From Desemzia incerta (GTDB lineage Bacteria > Bacillota > Bacilli > Lactobacillales > Carnobacteriaceae), in assembly GCF_900115825.1 (NCBI RefSeq), contig NZ_FOXW01000001.1:1-64000 (forward strand): a stretch of DNA of 64,000 bases, given 5' to 3'. Positions within the stretch are counted from its first letter, which is position 1; each line of letters opens with the position of its first letter. Below are positions 1 to 9,500 of the stretch, in pieces. The notes beneath the pieces are model-generated. The model worked only from the letters and a program-made list of their open reading frames with translations, had not been told where the DNA came from and searched no databases. Position numbers and translations under genes: made by a program.

Positions 1-1
1 T

Positions 2-74
2 GGCTCGGTAGCTCAGTTGGTAGAGCACTTGATTGAAGCTCAAGGTGTCGGCGGTTCGATTCCGTCCCGAGCCA
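2..74 (+). tRNA. tRNA-Phe (GAA)
   Basis: Complete cloverleaf. The acceptor stem begins GGCTCGG and closes with CCGAGCC plus discriminator A. The anticodon loop TTGAAGC gives anticodon GAA, and the T arm holds GGTTCGATTCC. It is the first of six tandem tRNAs; the order Phe-Tyr-His-Gln-Cys-Leu resembles the tail of Firmicutes rRNA-tRNA operons, so an rrn operon probably lies just upstream of the window. Confidence 0.97.
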
Positions 75-79
75 TTGTT

Positions 80-160
80 GGAGGGGTAGCGAAGTGGCTA
101 AACGCGGCGGACTGTAAATCCGCTCCTTCGGGTTCGGCAGTTCGAATCTGCCCCCCTCCA
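80..160 (+). tRNA. tRNA-Tyr (GTA)
   Basis: Class II tRNA with a long variable arm (CTCCTTCGGGTTCG region). The acceptor stem GGAGGGG pairs with CCCCTCC and the loop CTGTAAA gives anticodon GTA. It lies 5 bases after tRNA-Phe in the same array. Confidence 0.97.
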
Positions 161-176
161 TTTTTTATTTTATTAT

Positions 177-250
177 GGCGATTGTGGTGAAGTGGTTAAC
201 ACACCGGCTTGTGGCGCCGGCATTCGTGGGTTCGATCCCCATCAGTCGCC
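177..250 (+). tRNA. tRNA-His (GTG)
   Basis: The anticodon loop TTGTGGC gives GTG. The encoded extra G (position -1, base 177) faces C73 (base 250), the hallmark of histidine tRNA. The T arm holds GGTTCGATCCC. Confidence 0.96.
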
Positions 251-257
251 CCTTTAA

Positions 258-329
258 TGGGCTATAGCCAAGCGGTAAGGCAAGGGACTTTGACTCCCTC
301 ATGCGCTGGTTCGAATCCAGCTAGCCCAG
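258..329 (+). tRNA. tRNA-Gln (TTG)
   Basis: The acceptor stem TGGGCTA pairs with TAGCCCA, followed by discriminator G. The loop CTTTGAC gives anticodon TTG. It follows tRNA-His by 7 bases. Confidence 0.96.
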
Positions 330-345
330 TTTTTTAATATATTTT

Positions 346-416
<71 letters not shown>

Positions 417-453
417 TGTTTTATAAGTGATAAAATTTGTAGGCAAAACACAT

Positions 454-538
454 GCCGGCGTGGCGGAATTGGTAGACGCGCTGGACTCAAAATCCAGTGC
501 CCGTTGAGGGCGTGCCGGTTCGATTCCGGCCGCCGGTA
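454..538 (+). tRNA. tRNA-Leu (CAA)
   Basis: Class II tRNA with a long variable arm (TGCCCGTTGAGGGCGT). The anticodon loop CTCAAAA gives CAA. The acceptor stem GCCGGCG pairs with CGCCGGT with a terminal G-T pair, then discriminator A. It is the last tRNA of the array. Confidence 0.96.
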
Positions 539-560
539 TTAAACACAACGATAGACTTTA

Positions 561-611
561 ATACGTACTTCAAACTAACAACTTGTTCAGTTTGAAGTAC
601 GTATTTTTTTT
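561..611 (+). terminator. Intrinsic terminator of the tRNA operon
   Basis: A perfect 16-bp stem (561-576 with 589-604), a 12-base loop and a run of seven or more T. It closes the tRNA array and separates it from the type VII locus. The next 216 bases to esxA are AT-rich and hold no gene. A TATAGA at 767-772 could be the esxA -10, but no convincing -35 accompanies it. Confidence 0.93.
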
Positions 612-827
612 ACCTAAAATTAAATAAGTCTTCCTAAAATAGGTCGCTTGTTTAAAGTCTGTCAGACCTACTTTCTAAAGTTATTTTACTGCTATTATTC
701 TATTTAAGGATTAGAGACTATTTTGTGAAAAAAATGTGTCAAAACTTTAAGTTATTAGTTGCATTGTATAGAAGAAGTTTGGTAAATTTGTTCTAGGTAT
801 AAATTACATATATTGGAGGAATAAAGC

Positions 828-1118
828 ATGGCACAAATTAAATTAACACCAGAAGAGTTGAGAACTTCAGCAGTAAAATATACAAACGGTTCTTCTGATA
901 TTGATAACGTTTTAGCAATCTTAACTTCTGAACAAGAAGCTATTCGTGAAAATTGGGAAGGATCAGCTTTTGAAAGCTTTGACAATCAATTCAGTGAATT
1001 GAAACCTAAAATCCAAGAATTCTCACAATTATTACAAGACATTAATACTCAATTAAACTCAGTAGCAGATACGATTGAGCAAACAGATCAAGATATTGCT
1101 GGACAAATCGGATTTTAA
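828..1118 (+). CDS. esxA: WXG100 secreted protein EsxA
   Basis: A 96-residue helical-hairpin protein with the WXG turn at W43-E-G45 and a central hydrophobic/charged heptad pattern, the standard size and layout of EsxA/ESAT-6 (WXG100) substrates. EsxA is exported as a dimer by the EssC motor and is usually needed for secretion of other substrates. The start is set by GGAGGA about 9 bases upstream. It is the first gene of the type VII locus and is followed by an attenuator-like hairpin before esaA, which would favour high EsxA output. Identification is firm from motif plus context. Confidence 0.96.
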   Translation: MAQIKLTPEELRTSAVKYTNGSSDIDNVLAILTSEQEAIRENWEGSAFESFDNQFSELKPKIQEFSQLLQDINTQLNSVADTIEQTDQDIAGQIGF

Positions 1119-1153
1119 TATTCAAAGTTAGTTGATTAAAAATCGAACCATAG

Positions 1154-1184
1154 GGAAGGGATGAGAATTCCCTTTCTTTTTTTA
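1154..1184 (+). terminator. Hairpin between esxA and esaA (probable attenuator)
   Basis: An 8-bp stem (1154-1161 with 1169-1176, one wobble pair) with a 7-base loop, then a T run broken by one C. No promoter is obvious between it and esaA, so it probably lets a fraction of esxA transcripts read through. Confidence 0.75.
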
Positions 1185-1224
1185 TGTATTTTTTCAATAG
1201 GAGTTTAATTTGGAGAGGTGAAGG

Positions 1225-4200
1225 TTGGAGATGAAAAAGAAAAGAAGGCTTTGGTTAAAAATTGGAGCAGCAATTATTGTATTTGCAGGTTTATTATTTG
1301 TGTTAAGCAACCAAGTCCTGACAGCGGAACAAGCTGGTAAAGAAGTAAAAGAGGCGGGGACTGAAAAAGCTGTAGACGTCAAAAGTAAAATGGCTATAGC
1401 TATTGTAAATGAAGATGAAGGAACGGTAGTAAAAGGTGCAGATTATACTTTAGGAGCCAATTATATCAAGCAAATTGAAAAGAATGAAGAATATGATTGG
1501 TATGTAGTGAGTAGAGGCAGTGCAGAGTCAGGGCTGAACGAGGGATTGTACCAATTAATGTTGATCATTCCCAATAACTTTTCTGCAAAAGTATTGGATA
1601 TGAATGAAACAAATCCAGAAAAAGTAGCAATAGAATACCGAGTAAATGCTAATGGAAACAATGAATTGGAGACAGAAGCCACTCGTGTTGGGAATGAAAT
1701 CGTAAATGGATTGAATCAACAGTTAGTTGACGTATATGTAGCAACTATTCTAGTTAATCTCTCTCAGGCTCAAAATAATGTGCAAGAAGTAGTCGATGGC
1801 AACAATACTAACATGGGGTCTTATGAAGATCAAGTTTATGGAACGGCTTTAAATTTTGAAAATGCTATTCCAACAATAAAAGATCATACAAGCGTTTCCC
1901 TTGAAAGCAATGAGCGATTAACAGATACTCTTGCTGAAAATACAGCAGGATTTGCTGAATATAGTCAGTCATTATTGGAATACGATTCTCAATTAATGGA
2001 ATACATATCAAAACTGAATAATGACATTATTTCTTATGAAACCTTCATGGAGAACATTCTTAGTATGGATGCAGCTTTATTGAATCAAGAAACAGAAGAC
2101 CTGTTTAACAGTATTCAAGCTTCAAATGAAGTTCTGTTATCTCAATTCCAACGTCCAACAGGTCCCGTCAGAACGGCAGCTATCGGTGGAGATACTTATG
2201 CGAGTGAATATGCTCGTTTAGAGAGTTACATGAATGAAATGAATACAAAAGTAGCCCAACAAGAAGAGTTGTTGAATAAGCAATTAGAGACAGTGAATTC
2301 TTTTGTTGAAGAGCAATTGACTGAGGTTTATGGTAAAGAATCAGACATTAGCTTAAGAACGTTTTTACAGAGTCATGAAGAAAGAAAAGATAACAAAGGG
2401 GAGACCAACTCTTTCTTGCAGAAAATAGCTGAAAAGGAAGGGCAACATAAGAAAAAAGTATTGCAACAAATAGCGAAGCTACCTTATCTAACAGCTGATG
2501 AACTGCCTAGAGAACAGTTGATGTTAGATCAAAACGATAATGACATTAAGCAGTTAATTGAATTTATAGAAAAACAAGAAAATCAGTTGAAGGAGCTTTT
2601 AGAAAAAAATGACGTAATACAAAATGGAGAAGCCACGGCTTTAGCCGAAGAAGTTACTAAGGCTTATGAAGATCTAGTACCATTCATCAATAAAGAAGTG
2701 CCAAAAACATTTCAGTTCGATATAGACAATACAGATGAGAAAATACAAAATGACGCTGAGGTAAAAATTATATTTCCTGAAGGAATCGCGGGCACATGGT
2801 CAGTGAATGGAGAAAAAATTACTGGAACTTCTTTTAAGTTAGTAGACCCGGAACCTCAAATTACTATTAGTGGAACATATAGTATTGAACATTTATCTGA
2901 GGACCAGTTTACAAAAGAACGGATTACAGTTGAAGTGATGCCAAGACAACAGAATCCAGAAACAGACCAACCAGAAAAGGACCAAGAAAAAGTAGACTCT
3001 GTCCTAGGAGATACCTTTGAGGGGGATATGAAAGACGACGAAAGCAGTATACCTCCTTTAGAAACAGAAAAAGATTCTACTGAATCTGACACTGAAACGG
3101 AAGAAAAACAAGCAAAAATCCATTATGTATTTTACGAAGAAGTGGATTATTATTCAGGAGTAGAATACCAAGATGCGTTAAACAGTTATGCAAACATCAT
3201 TGGGAAAGTTGTCCAATTATACAAAGATGTATTCGCACAACTAGGAATGACAGAAACTGGAATAAATCCCCCAGTATTTGATGAGTATTCAAAAATAGTA
3301 GGAAACTTTTTAGATCGTGATGTGAAAGACTACCTGACTGAAGTCATTACAAACACGTTAACAGCTAACATAACGGGCTATAATCAGTTAGCCAAGCAAC
3401 AGATAGATGTGCGTTCTACGATGGTTGATTTGACGCAGCAACTGCCCATATTAGCGGAAAAAATGACAACCATCAGAACAACTGCACAAAACAATGCTGA
3501 ACAAATCAATAGTCAGCTGCAATTGTTATCCAGCTGGCAAGAACAAATTCAAACTGTAACAGCTTTAGGAACAGATACGGGTGAAAATCAACAATTGAAC
3601 TCTACTACAGCTGGAGACATTTATACGAACCTCGGCCAAATTTTGCAAACAAGCGGGAATTTAAAAACAGATTCTGAAAGTACGGTAGAAATAGCAACCT
3701 CTGTAAAAGATGTGTTCCAATCGTTCGATGAAGATGTTGAAGTACTAGAGCTGAGCAGTGGAAAATTAACAACTGACGCCAGCAGTTTAATGAACCAATT
3801 CCAAGAACAAGTAAGAGAAAACAATCAGTTTGCGGGTGATTTTGTTGACGTATTGAGCAATGCTCACCAAAATGGCGTATTGAACGAGACTGTTATGGAC
3901 TTTATCGCTAATCCTGTTGAAAAAGAGTTTAAAGGTTCCATTAAAGCTGCAGAAAAAGTCAATCCATTTACTTGGGTATTGATGATTTATGGCATTTCTT
4001 TATTTGCAGGATATTTAGTGGCAACGAATAATGTTGTTTTCTTGAAGAAAGACGATTTTGACGAGTCTAATGCAGCATTGAAAATGAAAGGTTATCCGTT
4101 ATTCATTATTCTTGGGATCAGCATTGTATTAGGTTTGATTGAAGGGATGATTAGTGGTGCGGTCCTAGGAGTGCCATTTGAAAATACTCTGAAATGGACT

Positions 4201-4530
4201 GGGGCGGTTGTTCTTTTAAGTGTGGTCTTCAGTGTAATCAATTATGGTTTAATCAAACTATTCAAAAACATGGGATTAGGCATCAGTATGTTCTTCTTGA
4301 TCAGTTATGTTTTTGTAACAGAATCAATTGGAACTGCAGCAAATCTAACTGGTTTCGCGGATGTTATCCGAACAGTCAACCCACTGATGCTGGGAGAAAA
4401 AACCATGAGAGCGTTGCTCCAAGGGCAATCTAGTGTCGAAATGATTCTGCTACTGGTAGTTTTAGCTATTATTGTCAGTGGAATTCTACTGGTGGTTGGA
4501 AAGAAACCTGCTAAACAAGAGGTGGCATAG
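1225..4530 (+). CDS. esaA: Type VII secretion membrane protein EsaA
   Basis: An 1101-residue EsaA/YueB-type protein with one transmembrane segment near residues 10-27, a very large extracellular domain, and a cluster of about five membrane segments from residue ~914 to 1090 (YhgE/Pip architecture). In Firmicutes T7SS, EsaA forms a surface-exposed arrow-like dimer; homologous YueB is the phage SPP1 receptor. The ectodomain is rich in coiled-coil stretches and carries an acidic, Glu/Asp/Ser/Thr-rich linker around residues 570-630. The start is TTG with GGAGAGG six bases upstream; ATG at 1231 is the alternative. It is followed by essA with a 2-base gap. Confidence 0.93.
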   Translation: MEMKKKRRLWLKIGAAIIVFAGLLFVLSNQVLTAEQAGKEVKEAGTEKAVDVKSKMAIAIVNEDEGTVVKGADYTLGANYIKQIEKNEEYDWYVVSRGSAESGLNEGLYQLMLIIPNNFSAKVLDMNETNPEKVAIEYRVNANGNNELETEATRVGNEIVNGLNQQLVDVYVATILVNLSQAQNNVQEVVDGNNTNMGSYEDQVYGTALNFENAIPTIKDHTSVSLESNERLTDTLAENTAGFAEYSQSLLEYDSQLMEYISKLNNDIISYETFMENILSMDAALLNQETEDLFNSIQASNEVLLSQFQRPTGPVRTAAIGGDTYASEYARLESYMNEMNTKVAQQEELLNKQLETVNSFVEEQLTEVYGKESDISLRTFLQSHEERKDNKGETNSFLQKIAEKEGQHKKKVLQQIAKLPYLTADELPREQLMLDQNDNDIKQLIEFIEKQENQLKELLEKNDVIQNGEATALAEEVTKAYEDLVPFINKEVPKTFQFDIDNTDEKIQNDAEVKIIFPEGIAGTWSVNGEKITGTSFKLVDPEPQITISGTYSIEHLSEDQFTKERITVEVMPRQQNPETDQPEKDQEKVDSVLGDTFEGDMKDDESSIPPLETEKDSTESDTETEEKQAKIHYVFYEEVDYYSGVEYQDALNSYANIIGKVVQLYKDVFAQLGMTETGINPPVFDEYSKIVGNFLDRDVKDYLTEVITNTLTANITGYNQLAKQQIDVRSTMVDLTQQLPILAEKMTTIRTTAQNNAEQINSQLQLLSSWQEQIQTVTALGTDTGENQQLNSTTAGDIYTNLGQILQTSGNLKTDSESTVEIATSVKDVFQSFDEDVEVLELSSGKLTTDASSLMNQFQEQVRENNQFAGDFVDVLSNAHQNGVLNETVMDFIANPVEKEFKGSIKAAEKVNPFTWVLMIYGISLFAGYLVATNNVVFLKKDDFDESNAALKMKGYPLFIILGISIVLGLIEGMISGAVLGVPFENTLKWTGAVVLLSVVFSVINYGLIKLFKNMGLGISMFFLISYVFVTESIGTAANLTGFADVIRTVNPLMLGEKTMRALLQGQSSVEMILLLVVLAIIVSGILLVVGKKPAKQEVA

Positions 4531-4532
4531 GT

Positions 4533-5027
4533 ATGAGAAATAATAGACTGTTTCTGCTGTTTTTATTGTCAATGGGAATATTGGTTTTAGTGATCCCTGA
4601 AAGTGCTGCAGCAGAAGAAAGCTCTGATTCTACGAATGGTGTCTCGATTCAAGTAGACCGTTTAGAAGGGGATTTAAAAGGACAGTCTACTTCACCAGAT
4701 GTCAGCGATTTGTTTCAATCAAAAGATATTGAATGGATAGAAACGTATACTGCACAAGAGCAAGTAAAAAAGAATGAGGAGGTCAACAATCTTTTTACTA
4801 ACGGGATCAAAGAGACTACACACGAGACTTTTAAGAAAAAAAGCTTGTTTACTGCTCCTATAAATACAAAACATACTGGAGAGTCAGCGCTGCAGCAAGA
4901 AACGCATGCGCTTGGCTCAGTCAGCTTATTAGAAAATACGTGGTTCACAATCATTTTAATAGTAGTATTTGGGGCTTCTATTTTAGCTTCCTATCAATTG
5001 TATAAGAGGGATAACTATGAGAGATAA
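4533..5027 (+). CDS. essA: Type VII secretion protein EssA
   Basis: A 164-residue protein with an N-terminal hydrophobic segment (residues ~5-22, signal or anchor), a polar central region and a second membrane helix near residues 138-158 followed by a short basic tail. Position between esaA and esaB and this topology match EssA, a membrane subunit of the Firmicutes type VII machine. The sequence itself is weakly conserved, so the call leans on synteny. The 3' end overlaps the esaB start by 11 bases, implying translational coupling. Confidence 0.88.
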   Translation: MRNNRLFLLFLLSMGILVLVIPESAAAEESSDSTNGVSIQVDRLEGDLKGQSTSPDVSDLFQSKDIEWIETYTAQEQVKKNEEVNNLFTNGIKETTHETFKKKSLFTAPINTKHTGESALQQETHALGSVSLLENTWFTIILIVVFGASILASYQLYKRDNYER

Positions 5028-5259
5028 TGATCATATTAATGTTACGTTAGTGTTGAAAAATGGAAATCACGTTGATTTGCGTATTCCTATTTATATCACT
5101 GCCGCAACTTTAGTGAACCAATTGCGTTCTATCTTTCATTTGGAAGAGAACGAAGGGATGAAACAAATCAAGGTTTCATCTAAAGGATTGATCTTGGCAG
5201 AAAATCAGCTTTTATATCACTATCCAGTAACAGATGGAGATATTATAGAAATTATTTAA
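5017..5259 (+). CDS. esaB: Ubiquitin-like type VII accessory protein EsaB/YukD
   Basis: An 80-residue cytoplasmic protein with the beta-grasp pattern of the YukD/EsaB family: an N-terminal hairpin (residues 5-23), a central helix (~28-40) and a C-terminal strand ending in DGDIIEII. EsaB is a small cytoplasmic factor required for, or modulating, EssC-dependent export. The start ATG lies inside the end of essA and is preceded by AAGAGGG. A 10-base gap leads to essB. Confidence 0.93.
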   Translation: MRDNDHINVTLVLKNGNHVDLRIPIYITAATLVNQLRSIFHLEENEGMKQIKVSSKGLILAENQLLYHYPVTDGDIIEII

Positions 5260-5269
5260 GGAGAAAACT

Positions 5270-6475
5270 ATGGACTCAATTGAACATATTCCGCAGCCAG
5301 TAAAAATAGTTTTTGATCACGTAGAGTATGAGTACGAAAAGAACGACACACAGTGGACAGTCAGTATCAAAAAATCAGCCGCACATTTAAAGCATGAAGA
5401 TCATTTAGCGGTTTTAAAGGTTCCTGAAGCCCACTTTTTACCAGCCAATTATGAAGTTACAGAAGATAAATTGATTTTTAATTATGCGATTCAGCGACCA
5501 GGTTATACTGCGAAAGAAATGCAGGATCTAGGTACGGTAGAAAAACTGAAAGCCGCAGTAAATGTGTTGTCTTTTAGTGATTTGACTCAATTCCCGTATA
5601 CGTTCTTCCTGCACCCAGAAAATGTTTATTTTGATTACAATTTGATTCCTGCTGTTGCTTATCGAGGAATCAAAGAACAGATGCCGCCAATGGAGATGAA
5701 TCAAGAATTTCTACTCCGAAATGTGAAATGTTATTTGATCAGTTTATTCTCAACAGAGTATCGATTTGAAGACTTGTATGCCGGCAATTTGGAGACTGTT
5801 ACGGGAAATGACTTTATCAATCATATTAAGAGTGCTGGTTCCATGGAAGAACTGGCTCTTTACATCAAACCACTGTATGTCCAAAAGGCAGCAGAAGAAG
5901 AAGAAAAGTATCAAAAAGTAGATAAAAAGAAATATAAATGGTCTCGACAATTGGCCTTATGGTTTGGAGGGGCTGTAGTGGTTTCTCTAGCAGCATTGAG
6001 TTACTTTGTATTTATTCGCAGTCCTTTTCAAAATAGATTATTAGAAGCAGACTCTCATTTTGTACAAAACAACTACACAGAAGTTATCTCCACGTTAAAC
6101 GCTATTAAACCGGAAGACTTGCCAGCTACGCAAAAGTACATGATGGCTTATTCAGTGGTCCACGGTCAAAGCTTTAATGAAGAGCAAAAACAAGTAATTT
6201 TAAATAATGTCAGCTTAAAATCTGATGTAAATTATTTAGATTATTGGGTTCATATTGGTCAAGGAAATTACGAAGAAGCGATTGATTTGGCTAAAAAGAT
6301 CGGGGACTACGATCTGATTTTGTACGGTATCGCTCAGATCAGAGAACAAATCATTAATAATCCTGAGTTATCAGGCGAAGAACGAGAGCAGCAATTGAGT
6401 CAATACGAGAACCAATACGAAGAATACAATGAAGAAAGAAATGCTATTCTTGAAGAAGAGACGGAAGCAAACTGA
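5270..6475 (+). CDS. essB: Type VII secretion protein EssB
   Basis: A 401-residue single-pass membrane protein. The cytoplasmic N-terminal part (~1-215) corresponds to the pseudokinase-like fold of EssB/YukC. A charged linker precedes one transmembrane helix at residues ~226-249, and a helical extracellular domain with a Glu-rich C-terminal coiled coil completes the protein. EssB bridges EssC and EsaA in the membrane complex. Length, topology and location between esaB and essC agree with the family. Confidence 0.94.
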   Translation: MDSIEHIPQPVKIVFDHVEYEYEKNDTQWTVSIKKSAAHLKHEDHLAVLKVPEAHFLPANYEVTEDKLIFNYAIQRPGYTAKEMQDLGTVEKLKAAVNVLSFSDLTQFPYTFFLHPENVYFDYNLIPAVAYRGIKEQMPPMEMNQEFLLRNVKCYLISLFSTEYRFEDLYAGNLETVTGNDFINHIKSAGSMEELALYIKPLYVQKAAEEEEKYQKVDKKKYKWSRQLALWFGGAVVVSLAALSYFVFIRSPFQNRLLEADSHFVQNNYTEVISTLNAIKPEDLPATQKYMMAYSVVHGQSFNEEQKQVILNNVSLKSDVNYLDYWVHIGQGNYEEAIDLAKKIGDYDLILYGIAQIREQIINNPELSGEEREQQLSQYENQYEEYNEERNAILEEETEAN

Positions 6476-6512
6476 TAGAAAGTCAGAGCATTCAGTAAGG
6501 AAGGTGCACTAG

Positions 6513-9500
6513 GTGGAACAACTCCGATATCAAACGAAGACTATTCAAAAAATAAGCCTCATTATCCACTGTTTAGCGGATCGCTATCAGTTTGATCTGA
6601 CGCTGAATAATCAAGAAGACGAGTCATTCTCTTTGAATGAACCAAAGTTTGCAGCATTGATTGAATCCTTTCCTGAATTACAGGATTGTGCAGTACATGT
6701 AAAAGGCAATACATACACAATCCAACATGAAAAAGGGAAAAAAGACAATTCATTAAATCAATGGACAACTATTCCTACAGCAAAAGAAAACGTAGCTGTC
6801 TGGGTAGGGGAACAAGCGGAAGAAAAAATATATGACATGACAACAAAAGCTGTGCTGCTGGTAGGAACCAAAGCAAATGCGGACCTTCGTATTCCAACTG
6901 AAGGTTCACAATTCTTATTAAAAAAGTCTGCAGATGAGGATTGGATTTACGAAACGATTGAAGGAGACTTCTACCTCAATAACCGTCTGATCACTTCTAA
7001 AACAGGAAGAATTCAATTTGGCGATGAGATAACGATTCAAAGTGTTACACTGAAAGTGATGAAGGAAGAATTGAAAGTCTGGGGACTGCCTTCAGAATTT
7101 GTACGCCTGCAAGACGTTACGTTTTCTCGGTATGCTTTCCCAGAGGATTATCCAGAGTATCATCGTTCGCCGCGAATCATTTATCGCAATCCTGACAAAA
7201 AAGTAGAGGTAAAAGCACCTCCTCAAATGCCGAAGAAACCGACTGAACAGCTGCTGAAAATCATATTGCCTCCTTTGGTGATGGTAACGTTGCTTGTAGT
7301 CATTAGTATTTTCCAACCAAGAGGGCTGTATATTATGATTACATTGGCGATGTCTTTTCTAACGGCTGTGTTCTCTATTCAACGGTACTTCACTCAACGA
7401 AAAAATTATCAAAAAGCAATAGAAGAAAGAGAAAAGACTTATCAGCATTATTTGAAAGAAAAAGCAAAAGACTTGTATCAGGACAAAAAAAATCAAGAGA
7501 ACGGACAACATTATCACTATCCTTCGATCGGAGAGTTGCAAGAAGCGGCTGTAAAATTAAATCATCGCATTTATGAAAAAACACCGTTGCATTTTGATTT
7601 TTTGCATTACCGATTAGGATTAGGAAAAGTATCTAATTCAGTGGATTTGACCTACTCGAACAAAGAAAGAGAAAAGAAGCTGGACGAATTGGAAGTTCAA
7701 GGGTATGAGTTGTTTGAACAGTACCAATCGTTGAATGATATGCCGATAACCGTTAACTTAATTGATGCACCTGTGGGATATATCGGACCTAGAAAGCTGG
7801 TCATTGAGCAGTTGCAGTTACTGGTCAATCAGTTAGCTTTTTTCCATAGTTACCATGAAGTTCAATTCATTACAGTTTTTCCTGAAGAAGAAAAGGAAGA
7901 ATGGAATTGGATGCGCTGGTTGCCGCATGCCAAATTAAGCAATATCAATGTCAGAGGTTTTGTGTACAATCAGCGCAGTCGCGATCAAGTATTGAACAGC
8001 TTGTACCAAATCTTAAAAGAACGAAAAAATGCATTAGGAGAAAACAAAAAAGCCGAAGATTCAGCTGCCTTCACTCCTCATTATGTTGTGTTGGTAACCG
8101 ATGAAAAGTTGATCTTAGATCATATGATTATGGAATTTTTTGATCAAGATCCATTGCAACTAGGCTGCAGTATTCTTTTCGTTCAAGATGTATTGAGCTC
8201 GTTATCAGAAAACGTCCAAACGGTTATCGATATTCGAGATCGTACGACGGGTGTGTTATTGATGGAGAATGGGGAGCTTAAAAACACTGTTTATCAATTG
8301 GATCACTTTCCAACAGAATTTGATAAAGAGAGAATTCCTCGCGCGTTGGCACCGCTGAAGCATTTGCAAAGCATCAAAAATGGGGTGCCTGATACCGTAA
8401 CATTTTTAGAAATGTATCAAGTCAGTGATGTGGAAGAGTTGAATGTTGTCAAACGGTGGAAAGAACATTCTCCTCATAAAACATTAGCTGTGCCTATTGG
8501 ATTACGAGCTGCTAATGATCCTGTTCAGTTGAATCTGCATGAAAAAGCTCATGGACCTCATGGATTGATTGCCGGTACAACAGGTTCTGGGAAATCAGAA
8601 CTGATTCAAAGTTATATCTTAAGCTTAGCGGTCAATTTTCATCCGCATGATGTGGCTTTTCTATTGATCGATTACAAAGGCGGTGGAATGGCCAACCTAT
8701 TTAGCAGGTTGCCACACTTGTTAGGAACGATCACCAATTTGGATGGCAACCAAAGCTTACGAGCGCTGGCTTCTATCAAAGCAGAATTGAAGAGACGACA
8801 GCGATTATTTTCAGCAAATAACGTCAATCACATCAACCAGTATCAAAAACTGGTGAAAAATGGAGATGCAAAAGAACCTATGCCGCACTTGTTTTTGATT
8901 AGTGACGAGTTTGCGGAATTGAAATCCGAGCAGCCGGAATTTATGAAAGAACTAGTTTCGACAGCTCGAATTGGACGCTCACTAGGTATCCATTTGATCT
9001 TAGCAACTCAAAAGCCGACGGGCGTTGTAGACGATCAAATCTGGAGCAACTCACGCTTTAAGATCGCGTTGAAAGTGGCTGACCGATCAGATTCTATGGA
9101 AATGCTGCGGACACCAGACGCGTCTGAAATCACTCAAGTCGGACGCGGATACATGCAAGTAGGCAATAATGAAATCTATGAACTGTTCCAAAGTGCTTGG
9201 AGCGGAGCAGATTACCTGCCTAATAAAGAAACACAGCACATCGAAGACCACACAATCTATTTCGTCAATGATCTGGGGCAGTATGAGATCTTGAATGAAG
9301 ATCTTAGCGGTCTGGATGCTGTAGAAGAAGTCAAACAAGTTCCAACCGAGTTGGATGCTGTCATCGAGGGAATACAAAAAGAAGTATTCAAAGCTCAAAT
9401 CAAACCAATTGCCAAACCGTGGCTTCCGCCGTTGGAAGAGCGTATTTATATCAGTGACTTGCACCAGGCAGACTTTAAAGAAGGATGGTCTGATCCAAAA

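Noticed and set aside
454-611. tRNA-Leu as an integration site for the type VII locus
   Set aside because: No repeat of the tRNA 3' end was noticed downstream and no integrase gene is present.
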